A stretch of DNA of 64,000 bases, taken from the NCBI GenBank assembly GCA_948567375.1, contig OX419761.1:50966501-51030500 (forward strand), given 5' to 3'. Below are positions 11,096 to 21,385 of the stretch, in pieces. The notes under the pieces were generated by a model. That model was not told the DNA's origin. It searched no databases and was given only the letters and a program-made list of their open reading frames with translations. Position 1 is the stretch's first letter; every line of letters starts with the position of its first letter. A program made the translations under genes and the position numbers. The DNA comes from Lunularia cruciata (taxonomy: Eukaryota > Streptophyta > Marchantiopsida > Lunulariales > Lunulariaceae).

Positions 11096-12589
11096 GCGGC
11101 ACTCAATGATTTGGATAGACGGAAGAAGGAGAAGTTGAGGGACTACTTTGAGCAGTTTATGGCCCTTTTGGACCAAGTTCTGAAGCAATTGGGTGTGGTG
11201 GGTTACTCCGATGCCCAAGCCATTACTTGGTTCCTCGGAGGTTTGTCACCAAAGATTTGGATCTTTGCCAAGGAGAGGAATGTAACTTCTTTGGACAAGG
11301 TACTCAAAAATGTCTCCTACTACAAGGTGGTCCACTCTCATTCTTCCAAAAACCAAATAAATTAGGAGAAGAAAGGCAAGAATCCCAAACAAAGAGCTTC
11401 TTGCAGTATTGTGAGCCAGCCTGTCTCTCACTCAGGATGAACCTCTGATGGCTATTATGGTAGCACACCATGGACTAAGAAGGCAAGGAACCCCAACTCC
11501 ATCATACTCCTCCAAGGTTAACATGCCAAGACTCAAGACATTGCTCACTAGAGAACTCAATGAGAGAAAGATAGTTGCAAATGAAAGGATGATGAGTACC
11601 TCCTCACCCCTTGTTTATATATTTGTGAAATAGTTACGTACCAAAGTTACTAATTACCGCAATAACTCAAGTTACTAGACTAAAAGTCAAATAAAATCAA
11701 AAAGTAGAAAGGAATATCCATTCACATGGGCATATTCCACTAGCATGTGATTTTATCTTGACCCAACCACTAAGTCAAGGATTCCTTCGCATGGGCTATT
11801 TTTGGACTATAGAAGAATCCAAAACAAAAAGGCTTGCAAGCCCAAGAGTTCTCAACTCTTTCTTCAAAGCCAGACACCTAGCAATAATACCAAGTCAACA
11901 CACTAGAATCCAAAATAGTGGTGCTCATCTTTTCTACTTCCTCTAAAGTAAGGTCCCCTCTATCTTAGCTATAACTTACTTTAGCTAATCATGACTAATG
12001 TAGAACCATCCTTTATCTCTAGATAAATAATATCTCTCAAGTACTTATAATAACAAGCTAAATATCACAATACCACACACATGCACAAATGGGTGTTACA
12101 ATACATCCTTTTCTTCGGAAGAATCCTCCACATCTTCAAGTTCTTTTTCAAAATTTGAAAAAGATTCAAAGCCAAGGAGAATACAAAGATGGGGAGGAAA
12201 GAAGCCATCAACACCTCCAGCAAAGAGTGTAAATAAGGCTGATAATAATTTGGAGACTCTTATTAACAAGTTTTGTGGATTTTAAGATCCAAATGATTGG
12301 GGCTAAGGACCAAAGAAAGCCTCCTTCATTTGGCAAACCAAATATATGGTGCACTACATGCGACAAGCCAGGCCATGCAAATACGGAGTGCTTGATCCAC
12401 AATGCATTTCTAGTGCAACAAATTGATTGGGTTCTAGGCTGGGACAAAAGTGAGGAAGAAGAGACAATGTACCAAACTCAAGATGTACAACCTCAAGCAA
12501 GCATATCATATCAAGATCCAAGGTACAGACCAAGGGATTACAAAAAAAATTGCTCCCCCATGAAGATCACCGATGGGCGGCCAAAATAG
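11096..12589 (+). pseudogene. Gypsy-A gag, C-terminal part with zinc knuckle, split by a solo LTR
   Basis: Gag resumes with 'RRKKEKLRDYFEQFMALLDQ' and 'AITWFLGGLSPKIWIFA' (11111-11365), the C-terminal capsid region. After the reversed solo LTR (11410-12100) a serine-rich linker (about 12110-12160) leads to one zinc knuckle at about 12350, 'CTTCDKPGHANTEC' (CX2CX4HX4C intact). The frame runs to about 12589. Stops at about 11362 and 12283 break it. Confidence 0.75.
11410..12100 (-). repeat. Solo LTR of the Gypsy-E family, reverse orientation
   Basis: This 691-bp stretch is the reverse complement of the LTR at 59680-60380 over its whole length. On the - strand it starts TGTAACACCCATTTGTGC and ends CAGGCTGGCTCACA. 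No internal sequence or second LTR accompanies it, so it is a solo LTR left by LTR-LTR recombination. It interrupts Gypsy-A gag. The flanks (AGTAT / ATACA) do not form a clear direct target duplication. Confidence 0.85.
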
Positions 12590-12794
12590 GCCTAAAAATG
12601 TTGCATCAAGTGCCTATTATAATTGTGGCTCTATGGGCTATTGGTTTGCAAATTGCCTTGAGCCAAGGCATCAAGTTGGGTCTATTCCACTTTGTGGAAA
12701 TTGTAAAGGATTGGGCCATATTGGAAATTAGTGCACACAACTCCCTAACCCAAAGCCACCGGTGAAATATGTATAGACCCCAACTGAGCATGCT

Positions 12795-13432
12795 ATGCTA
12801 CAATCAAAAGGGGATAAAAATGTAAATTGTATAACACTTGAGGTGGAGCGGCCTCAAGAAGGAAGTCCGGCTGCTGAAGGCAAATGGCCAGACCTCAAAA
12901 TTTTGAAAGTTGAGACATGCTTGAGAAGAAGAAGCATGATCCCAAAGAAGCAAGTACTACTTCTTTGTCTTCACAAAAGGCAAAGAGATTGCATCCAAAA
13001 GCTATTCTTTCTGCAAAGGAGGAAAAGATTCTAGCAAAAGCAAAAGAGAAAGCTAAAGCAAAAGCAAAAGCTAAAGCTAAAAGAAATCAAAGAAGCAATA
13101 CAACAAACTCAAGAAATGAGTTTGGAGGAGGATACAAAAATGAAGCCTCACGTGTTTTTGGTGGACATCAGATCCAAAGTAAAGGATCTAATCTAAGCCA
13201 AGGTGGGTAGACCTGAAGAACCTCGGGTCAAGTCCATTGGTACTTTGGTCACCATTTTAAAGCGCCCTAAAGTCCAATTTGAATGAGGAGAGACTTTGAA
13301 CCCAAAGGTGAACGTGAAGAAAGTGAAGTTGAGGGGAGTACTCCAATATGATATTGTGGCAGATTTGGCATCCAAAATGGAAATGTAACATTTAAGCAAT
13401 CGTAGGAGGACAACAAGCTGTACAAGAAGCAA
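12795..13432 (+). other. Gypsy-A gag-protease linker with Lys/Ala-rich repeat
   Basis: Between the zinc knuckle and protease the translation is Lys/Ala-rich. At 13030-13080 the hexanucleotide-like repeat GCAAAA/GCTAAA encodes 'AKEKAKAKAKAKAKRNQ'. The frame changes near 13210. No enzymatic motif was found; it is probably a disordered linker of the gag-pol polyprotein. Confidence 0.45.
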
Positions 13433-14099
13433 TTGAGTTCAGCCCTCAAGAAAGTAAGGGTAATGACCAAGAAAGACTTGCCCACAATTTATTGTATTGA
13501 ACAAGAAGATTTAGGATCTCTTGAAGTAGATGCGGAGATCATGGGTTGCATGATAAAATTGATACCTGTTGATTTGGGTTCCGGTGATAATGTCATGATT
13601 GAAGATATTGCAAACCGATTGGAGTATCATACCTTTGAGCCAACACCTCAAAATTTGAAGTTTGCAGAGCAAACCAAGAGACAACCTTCGGGCATGGTGT
13701 CAAATATCACCATGATCATTGGAGGGGTGTCCTTCAAGTTGAATTACATTGTATTGCAACCAGTAACCAAAATTGGTTACCCTTTGTTGATTGGAAGACC
13801 CTAGTTGTATAGTGGCCAAGTTGTTATGGATTGGCACCAACAGAAGTTGAGGTTCCAGGACAACTTGTTTGAAGACCAGAAGTGGTGACTATGAGTTGGA
13901 AACCACTTTGTCAGAGGATGAAGATGAATCTAACAATTCATCTACTTTGTCTTCAAATGACTCCAAAGACAAAGTCCGAGTCAATTACTTAGAGTGCTAT
14001 GAGGTAGAGGTCAACAACAAAGACCCATACGACATTGCCTTGGATGAAAACAATTTGGAGGAAGGAGGTTTGACTACAATCCAACTCAGTTTAAGCTAA
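13433..14099 (+). pseudogene. Gypsy-A retropepsin (aspartic protease), nearly intact frame
   Basis: The open segment 13433-13804 contains the active-site region 'PVDLGSGDNVM' (Asp at about 13570) and the C-terminal motif 'YPLLIGRP', immediately followed by a stop (TAG) where 'GRPWL' is expected, and then 'QVVMDWHQQKLRF' in the same frame. An acidic linker follows (13869-14099). The protease would process gag-pol. The stop at 13802, probably TGG to TAG, is a decay mark. Confidence 0.7.
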
Positions 14100-14150
14100 G
14101 TCAGTCACGTTGAAGGAGTCATTAACCTTCATGACTGTCAAGATGTTGTC

Positions 14151-15252
14151 TTGTCAAAAGGAAATTTTTTGAAGATTTCAAAGACAATCACTTTGAAGGA
14201 GTTGGCGAAATACACTACCTTGTCTATAAAGTACCAAGATGTATTTGCTTGGTCTATTGATCAAATGCCGAGTATTCCATGCCAATTTGGAGAACATTGG
14301 ATTGATCTTGTTGAAGGTGAAGTACCAGTTTGGCAAAGATAGTACCGCCTGAACCCAAAGTACTCACTTTTGGTGAAAGATGAAATTGACAAGTACTTAG
14401 GGGCTAGAATAATCTTTCCTGTTGTGAGCAATGAGTGGGTTTTCCTATTGTCATTGTTTTGAAGAAGAAGACTAGGAAGATTCAAGTGTGCCAAGATTTT
14501 TGCAAGTTGAATGCAGTCACATGAAAGGATCATCATCCCTTGCCTTTCACTGATACAATTTTGGACCAAGTAGCTGGTTATCCTTGCTACAATTTTCTCG
14601 ATGGATTTTTTTGGCTATAATCAAGTATCCATCTGAAGAGAGGACAAGGACAAAACCACATTCACTATCAATTTGCTTACAATCAAATGCCCTTCCGGTT
14701 GTGTAATGATCTTGCTACTTTTCAGTAGATGATAAATGCAATCTTCAAAGATTTTCTATGCAAATTTGTGGAAGTCTTCATTGATGATTTTTGCGTGTTT
14801 GGGCAAAGAGAAGTACATTAAGATTACCTTCAACAAACTTTGAAAGGTGTCATTTTGCCGGTTTGTCATTACACCCAAAGAAATGCTTCTTTGCAATGAA
14901 TTAAGAAATTCTTCTTGGGCATCGGGTGTCAAGCCAAGGTATTGAAGTTGATGTCAAGAACGTGAAAGTCATCTCATCTTTGGAATCCCCTAAAAAAATT
15001 CAGGAGTTGAGGGCCTTCTTGGGACATGTTGGATACTATATAAACTTTGTATCACACTATGTGGTGCTTGCTGCACCCCTAACAAAGCTTTTGAAGAAGT
15101 CCAAAGACTACTTGTGGGAAGCAGAACAAGAAAAAGCTTTCCAAGTATTGAAGAAGAAATTGGTTGAAGCAACAATTATAAAGGCCCAAATTGGGATGCC
15201 CCTTTCTATATGTATGTGGAAACTTTGTCCATGGCAATTGGAGTGGTCTTAA
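14151..15252 (+). pseudogene. Gypsy-A reverse transcriptase (broken)
   Basis: The RT region starts after 'KYQDVFAWS' (14230), the usual N-terminal Gypsy RT flank. The finger and palm regions are in several frames; the catalytic motif reads 'FVEVFIDDFCVFG' at about 14765-14800, so the DD pair is kept. The thumb/connection is seen in 14926-15252 ('IQELRAFLGHVGYYINFV', 'AAPLTKLLKKSKDYLW', 'EKAFQVLKKKLVEA'). Numerous stops and at least three frameshifts make it non-functional. Confidence 0.75.
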
Positions 15253-15641
15253 GTGAGAAGGACAAGAAGAAGAAGGATTACCTAATTTACTATGCCAACC
15301 AACAACTTTTAGTTGCAGAAAAGAATTATTTGACAACTGAAAGAGTAGCACTTGGAATGGTGTATGCTTGCAAGAAGTTTTGCCACTATTTTTTGGGATA
15401 CAAGGTTGTCTTCTATGTGGACCATTATGCTATGCAACATTTGGTCAAGAAGGAGGATTTGTGTAGGCAAATTGCAAGATGGACCTTGTTGTTACAAGAA
15501 TTCACATACACTATACAAGTAAGGAAGAGAGCTTTGCATTCCAATGTAGACTTCCTATCCAGGTTGGAAACTCAAGACCAAGATGTGGAAGTCGATAATT
15601 TGTTTCTTGATGAAGAGTTATATCATTTAATGGCAATATGA
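15210..15641 (+). pseudogene. Gypsy-A RNase H domain
   Basis: One open segment covers a Ty3/Gypsy RNase H: 'MAIGVVLSEKDKKKKDYLIY' (residues about 8-28), 'NYLTTERVALGMVYACKKFC', 'YKVVFYVDHYAMQHLV' and 'VDFLSRL'. The first catalytic Asp region ('D-A-S' before AIG) reads 'VETLSMAIGVV', so the usual Asp is lost. It overlaps the end of the RT segment in another frame, marking a frameshift. Confidence 0.75.
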
Positions 15642-15734
15642 AGTACAAGGTATGCGGCATAATATCATTATTTTCATACATTCCATTGTCCTAAGGGACT
15701 GGATCCAAAGCAAAGGGCAGTCTTCCTCAGGAAG

Positions 15735-16965
15735 ATGGGAATGTACCAACTAGAACATAACATTTTATTTAAGATGGGTGAAGACAAAGTACTTTGGAGA
15801 TGCTTAGAGGCATATGAAGTCGGAGGAGTAATTGAGTCCTTGCACTTAGAGGAATTGGGAGGACACTATCCCCTCAAGAATACTATAAAGAAGATTTTTT
15901 CATTAGGGTATTGGTGGCCTATGATGGCCTTTGATGTATAAGGATACTCATGCATATTTTCAAAGTTGTGATGCCTGCCAACAAAAAGGAAAGCCGATGG
16001 CTACTTCCTAGTGGCCTTTGAGACCAATTTTGCCATTGGCTCCATTTGAGAAATAGGGCATTGATTTTGTGGGTCTGATTTAACTAATGACCCAATTCAC
16101 AAGGAAGAGATACATCTTGGTGTGCATTGATTATGCTACCAAGATGGTTGGAGCCAAGGCAACTCAGAGAGATGATGTGGAAACAATTGCAGAAATTTTC
16201 TTCCAAAATATCATTTCATATTACAGATGTCCTCTAGAATTGGTCAGTGATCAAGGGACCCATTTTTTGAACTCCATAGTGGAAGCATTAACCAAGCACT
16301 TCTAGATAAAACATCAAAAGATGACTCCTTATAATCCAAAAGCAAATGGACTAACAGAGAAGGCCAATGGATTGTTATAAATTTTTTTGAATAAGGTGAC
16401 AGTCAATTATACCTATGACTGGGAAAAAATGTTACTTGCAGCTTTGTGTGCATATCAAATGACTGAAAATATTATCACCAAACAAACTCCTTACTTCCTG
16501 ACATACGGATTGCATCCCATACTACCAATTGAATTTGAAGTACTGACGTATTGAATTCTCTATGAAGAACAATTACTGGAAGTAGAAAGCCAAGATCTTC
16601 AAATCCATCAACTAATGTGGTTAGGAGAGAAAAGAGACAATGCAATGCAAACCATAAAGGAAATGCAAGAATAGAGGAAAGTCAGGCACAATAAGCGATT
16701 CAAGCCTGTTGCTCTTCAGGAGGGTGATTTGGTGTTGTTATATGACAATTGGCAAATATTTTTTCTAGGCAAGCTACATCTAAGGTGGATGGGGCCATAT
16801 CATGCCATGCACATTTATGACAATGGCTCTATTCAACTTGCAGACTTGGAGGGAAATCCTTTTGCCACTCAAGTGAACAAGTGGAGAGTTAGAAAATATT
16901 GGACCGTGGACTTGAGCTTGTATAAAGAACCAAAAGCCAATGTTCATAGGGACGCTCACATTTGA
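15735..16965 (+). pseudogene. Gypsy-A integrase (broken)
   Basis: HHCC zinc-binding region: 'HLEELGGHYP' at about 15845, then 'CDACQQKGKP' at about 15970 in another frame. Core: 'ILVCIDYATKMVGAKATQ' (first Asp, about 16125), 'LVSDQGTHFLN' (second Asp, 16245), and 'YNPKANGLTEKANG' (Glu, about 16335). The C-terminal domain 'EGDLVLLYD' to 'LADLEGNPFATQVNKW' runs to the stop at 16963. No chromodomain is present. In-frame stops occur at about 16302, 16377 and 16551 among others. Confidence 0.8.
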
Positions 16966-16974
16966 AGGAGGGGG
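16964..16974 (+). other. Polypurine tract of Gypsy-A
   Basis: GAAGGAGGGGG lies directly after the integrase stop codon and two bases before the 3' LTR start TGTGGTACCC at 16977, which is the position of the plus-strand primer. Confidence 0.75.
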
Positions 16975-16976
16975 TA

Positions 16977-17493
16977 TGTGGTACCCATATTTTTTTTTGG
17001 TTTTATTTTGAAGCAAAAGTGTACAAACAAAGGCATATTGAACCCGAATGGCATTGAAAGAAGAAGAATTGTGTCTTTGGATGGTAACCCAAAGTAAAGT
17101 GACTTCACGTTAGAACCAAAGTACTCGGATCAGACTTGGCATAGAGAAACCCAAAGTAAGGAGTAACCCTAGGGTGATCAACCTAATGCAAAGACAACAT
17201 ACCAACTTTCCTTTGGATTTCTCAATCAAGAAAGGATAGGTAAGAAAATAGCTAAGGTGCAAATGACTAATCTTGACAGTGCCAGGATAAACTCATGTAG
17301 AAGGTGTGAGTTTCAATGAAGATTGACTAAAGAATGACCGATCAACAAAGCACTATAAAATCAAAACTTTGTCAAGAGGAAATCAAAACTTCATCAAGGG
17401 GATTTCAAAATGTCATGCAAGTATCCTAAGCCATTGAGTAGTAGACCTAAAGGTGTGCTTGTAGTAAAGCCAATAGATAGTTTGATGTTTAAC
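16977..17493 (+). repeat. Gypsy-A 3' LTR, truncated
   Basis: It matches 2068-2570 of the 5' LTR along its length with moderate divergence, then similarity stops abruptly near 17493 after 'gatgtttaacaattt'. Copia-1 linker sequence follows. About 2.3 kb of the expected LTR is missing, so the 3' end was lost by deletion after insertion. Confidence 0.7.
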
Positions 17494-19459
17494 AATTTTG
17501 AATCCTTTATTGAATCCAGATCATTCAAGGAGGGAGAGAATGCTTAGGCTCCCTACATTGACAAAGGCAAGTCTCCCATCCTAGATCTAGTTGAAGAGAA
17601 GATTGATCACTTAAGTGATAAGGAAGAAGGAGGTGCTCCTATAGTAGAGCAAGTTTTTGAAGAGCAAGAACAAGTGGAGCAAGTAGTTGTTGGTGAGCAA
17701 CAAAATGTGCTAGGTCAGCCTTACATTGGACCCACACATGGAGATCAAGCAAAGATTTCACCCAAGAGGTCATCAAGGCATGCTAGTTGAGCTCCAAACA
17801 GATATGTTACATGGACTAATTCAACAAAGTTGTTGGATGCTGACTTGACTTCTGGGGATGATGCTCATGCTTTGGTCTTGGAAGAAAGTGAACCTCATCC
17901 TACAAGAAGGCATGTTCTTTTAGTGAGAAGGATGAGTGGTTTGGTTCTATGGAGAGGGAGATGGAATCCTTGAGGGATAACAAGACTTGGGAGCTAGTTA
18001 GGTTACCTAAGGAACAACAAGTGGTAGATTGCAAATGGATCTACAAGTTGAACGAGGGTCCTAAGGAGGATTAAAGATCTACAAGGTTAGGTTGGTAGCA
18101 AAGGTGTTCACTCAGGAGAAGGGAGTGGACTACAATGAGGTCTTTTCTCCTATAGCAAAGTATTCCACAATATGTCTATTATGTATGCTTGTAGCATTAT
18201 TAGGTCTTACTTTAGATCAAATAGATGTTGTCACGATGTTTCTCTATGGCACATTAGATGAGAGGATCTTCATGAGACAACCTATAAGGTTTGTGAAGAA
18301 AGGCCAGGAGGACAAGGTATGCAGATTGCTAGAGTCCTTGTATGGATTGAAGCAAGCACCTCACCAATGGAACAAGAGGTTTGATGTGTTTATGCACGCT
18401 TAGGGTTTCAATAGGAGTTTGTTTGATCCTTGTGTGTACATGAAACAAGTGATTAATAAGACCTTTGGTTTTATTATTCTTGTGTTGTTTGTCAATGACA
18501 TGTTGATAGCTGCCAAGGATAGATCTAAGATGAACAAGCTCAAGGCGCTCTTGAGTTTGGAGTTCAGGATGAAGGATCTAGGGTTGGCCACAAGGATATT
18601 ACGCATGGTGATCAAGAGGAATTTGGGCACTGGTCAGTTGTGGTTGACATAATGTAAGTATTACTAGGTTCAACATGGAGAACTATAAACCAGTAAGTAC
18701 TCCTCTAGCTTCTCATTTTAAGCTTTCAATGGCATATTGTCTTATAGATGTCGTGGAGAAGGGTTTGATGGCTAAAATTTCTTATGAGAAGGCTGTTGGG
18801 AGTCTCATGTACTTGATGACTTGCACTAGACCTGATCTTGCCTTAGTAATGGGTAAGGTGTGGAGGTATATGTCAAATCCAAGAAGGACACATTGGGAAG
18901 TAGTTAAGTGGATTCTCAAGTATTTGAGAGGTACACTAGACTATGGGCTCTTATTTGATAGAAGATCAATGAATGCCACATCACTAGATGGCTATGTAGA
19001 TGCTAAATATGGACAAGATCTGGGCAAGAAGAGGTCAACAACGGGGTATGTATTCACATTTGGTGGTGAGTGCATTAGTTGGAGATCTACCTTGCAAAAG
19101 TGTGTTGCATAGTCTACTACAAAAGCAGATTATGTGGCAGTAGTGGAGTAAGTAGCAAAGAGGTGATTTGGTTGGATAGACTTGTTGTTGAGATGGGGCT
19201 AGTGCATGGTAATGTAATGCTTCATTGTGACAATCAAAGTGCTTTGCAACTAGCTGAAAATCAGGTGATGGACAGTAGGATTAAGCATATAGACATCAGA
19301 TATCACTTTCTTAGGCAAGTTGTGTCTGAGAAAATGTTTGATCTAGTCAAGATTGATGGTAAGCTCAACCTAGCTGATGCCTTTACCAAAGTCATACCTT
19401 TAGAAAGTTTCTCTAGGCATTGTGCTATCCTGCAAGTTGTGCAAGTGGAGCATGAATAG
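17494..19459 (+). pseudogene. Copia-1 reverse transcriptase and RNase H (broken)
   Basis: The linker 'SRHAS' (about 17775) precedes the RT. RT pieces are 'SLRDNKTWELVRLPKEQQVV' (about 17970), 'GVDYNEVFSPIAKYSTICLL' and 'LYGLKQAPHQWNKRF' (18092-18403), and the catalytic box 'ILVLFVNDMLIAAKD' (about 18476), in which YVDD has become FVND. RNase H shows 'SLMYLMTCTRPDLALVMGK', 'STTKADYVAV', 'LHCDNQSALQLAENQ', 'RIKHIDIRYHF' and 'ADAFTKVIP'. There are frame breaks at about 18075, 18402, 18650 and 19110. Confidence 0.85.
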
Positions 19460-19548
19460 GGTGACCTAGCATTGGAGGTGACCTTGGCTGTTTTGGTTAC
19501 TCTATCCCTATATGGGCTACAATTATAAGTTCTAGTTTGTCCTAGTTT

Positions 19549-19558
19549 AAAGGAGGGG
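19549..19558 (+). other. Polypurine tract of Copia-1
   Basis: AAAGGAGGGG lies about 90 bases after the RNase H stop and five bases before a TGATTGG sequence that probably starts the 3' LTR. Confidence 0.6.
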
Positions 19559-19563
19559 TCAAG

Positions 19564-19881
19564 TGATTGGCTGTCTGTCTAGAACATCCTGTTGAGTGAT
19601 AAATTGTTGCAAGGTTACTAACCCTAAGACAAGAGTCAAAGAGGAGTTCATAGGTTTTACTCTTATGCCTTAAGGTTACCCTGCATTTGAGATTGCTCAC
19701 TTGAAGGTTAACAAGAAGAGTGGACTGTGAGAAGGTTGGAGCATTGGACTTGCATATGACAAGAGCCTGAGAAATTCCTATGAAGCTTCCCATGGATGTA
19801 GCCTCACATCGGGGTGAGCCACATACTCTTGTCTAATGCGTGAACTCACTTGTAATCTACATATTGTTGTGACTCTTGTCA
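19564..19881 (+). repeat. Probable Copia-1 3' LTR
   Basis: The sequence after the polypurine tract starts TGATTGGCTG and could end at CTTGTCA (19881), about 318 bp, a normal Copia LTR length. The matching 5' LTR lies outside the window, so the boundaries are inferred from the TG/CA ends only. Confidence 0.4.
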
Positions 19882-20599
19882 GTTTTATCGAATAGGTTGG
19901 CCCAAAAATATGTGGAGATTAATTCAAATTTTAAGTTTTCTATTACATATATTAATTTATAACCAAAATAATACCAAAATATGTAATCGAAGCTTCTTGA
20001 GTTAAAATCCAATTTGATTTTTTAAGAGTGATAGTGGCTTCTTGAATGTACAAAATATGTGGTTTAGTTACAAATATAAGTTTTATGATAAAAGAAAGAC
20101 ATGAAAGGTTATCCTATTAAAATCAACAATAAATTTCATCAAACTAAAATTAGAAATAAGGAGTGATGAATCTATAAATTCAATAGGCTTTACATTCTTT
20201 TCTAATTGACTCATCCGTTTCTTGTCTTACTAGAGTGTATCACGTTCTTATTTTGGTAAGGAGGTGGGTCCTTGAATCCTAGATCTATCTTGCATTATGA
20301 TCTTTGACTTGCATTAGCTACTTCCTCTACCAAATTACCAATACTACCATTTCCATTGTTTTGAAGTCTCAATAAGAAGCACGTCTCTCTTATGAAGTTG
20401 CAAGGTGTTTGTTACGTTGAAAATTGTTGTGAAACTAAAGGAAATTTGCACATCAATAACAAAACACAAGGGGCACTAAAAGCTACCCAAAGCACTTCTA
20501 AAACTTCCAATTATTATAGATCTAATCACATGGGAGGAAGAATGGATTACCTATAGGCTAGTATGCATGTCCTAAACTAATATGATACTTGGATGTACT
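19882..20599. other. AT-rich stretch, nothing recognised
   Basis: No coding domain, LTR end or RNA gene was seen here. The sequence is A/T-rich with short ORFs only. From about 20603 it changes into LTR sequence of the Gypsy-M family. Confidence 0.5.
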
Positions 20600-21385
20600 T
20601 TATTGTGCATATATACATTGCTACACAACATATTTTGCTCTCAACATCATACACTATAGAAGCACAACTCATATAAGAAATCACACATAAACTCTAAAGG
20701 TCACAATAATCAAGAACCAAAAATCGGAAACCAGAAACCAGATCTCAAATTATATGCACTTTGCCAATGTGCACTAATTACACTTATCAAGCCAAAGTCG
20801 CTCTAGCATAGAGAATCCAAGTTGTACTTCCCAACTCTATTTACCATAGCTAGGAGCTTGAAGGCTCAACATAGAAGAAGTGAGCTCTTTGGTATACCCC
20901 TCACACTTCAAGGTATACCCCTCCTCAAGGAGACCAAGGAGTTCAATCTTAATTGTAAAGGTCAAAAACCATACATTTGGCAACAAGCTACTCCACATTA
21001 GTCTACATACCATGCCACCAATAATGACTCAAGAGTAAACTATATGCACGCTTCACTCCAAAATATCTTAGTTCCTTATGAGCATGATGTACCAATTATG
21101 GTCTCTAAAATATAAGGATTACTACTCCTTGTCATATTATGTTTTTCTCTCTCTAAGAACACATTGGGTGCCTAACTTTAGAGCTTACAATAAGGAGGTT
21201 GTATGTAGACCTATTACAAATAATTTGGGCCCACTTGTCTACCCAAATGTCGGAACCTTCTACCCCTATTTCCAATGTTCTTTCTACTAGGTAGGGGAAA
21301 AACAAATAAACTAACCTACCATCACAACATGCACTCTTGGTTTGCTAGTCATCACGTCTAGTATTTCCAAGGAGGAATACATAGT
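20600..21385 (-). mobile_element. Rearranged Gypsy-M-family relic, left part
   Basis: 20603-20715 matches the 108-bp unit seen at 37779 and 38337 ('gcatatatacatcgctacacaacat'). 20770-20940 matches the Gypsy-M LTR body. 20955-21160 matches the integrase zinc-binding region of Gypsy-M (39740-39890), antisense on the + strand. 21285-21360 resembles the 5' leader region near 56400. The order differs from intact Gypsy-M, so internal deletion or rearrangement has occurred. The relic is interrupted at 21386 by a solo LTR. Confidence 0.65.

Larger units (their letters stand above)
2068..17493 (+). mobile_element. Gypsy-A: Ty3/Gypsy retrotransposon with long coding LTR, decayed
   Basis: The element starts with TGTGGTACCCAC immediately after the Copia-1 integrase. 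Its order is 5' LTR (2068-4874), tRNA-Asp-type primer site, gag, protease, RT, RNase H, integrase, polypurine tract at 16964, and a second TGTGGTACCC repeat at 16977. Gag is interrupted at 5857 (LTR-C1/C2) and at 11410 (solo LTR-E). The pol genes carry many stops. The integrase lies C-terminal to RNase H, so this is Gypsy, not Copia. The 3' LTR keeps only about 0.5 kb of similarity to the 5' LTR. Confidence 0.85.
1..19881 (+). mobile_element. Copia-1: decayed Ty1/Copia retrotransposon, split by Gypsy-A
   Basis: Domains appear in Ty1/Copia order on the + strand: gag, protease, GAG-pre-integrase and integrase core (1-2067), then reverse transcriptase and RNase H (17494-19459). The 15.4 kb between them is Gypsy-A with its own nested insertions. 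The left end and 5' LTR lie outside the window. A polypurine tract and a probable 3' LTR follow the RNase H. Stops and frameshifts in every domain show it is dead. Integrase homology stops inside the 'SRDV' end motif at 2067, and Copia-like linker sequence resumes near 17494. Confidence 0.85.

Noticed and set aside
11405-12105. Target duplication around the reversed solo LTR
   Set aside because: The flanks AGTAT and ATACA do not match as direct repeats.
2063-17488. GATGT at 2063-2067 and 17484-17488 as the Gypsy-A target duplication
   Set aside because: The right GATGT lies in 'gatgtttaacaatt', which is also present inside the 5' LTR (near 2554), so it is part of the repeat and not flanking DNA.
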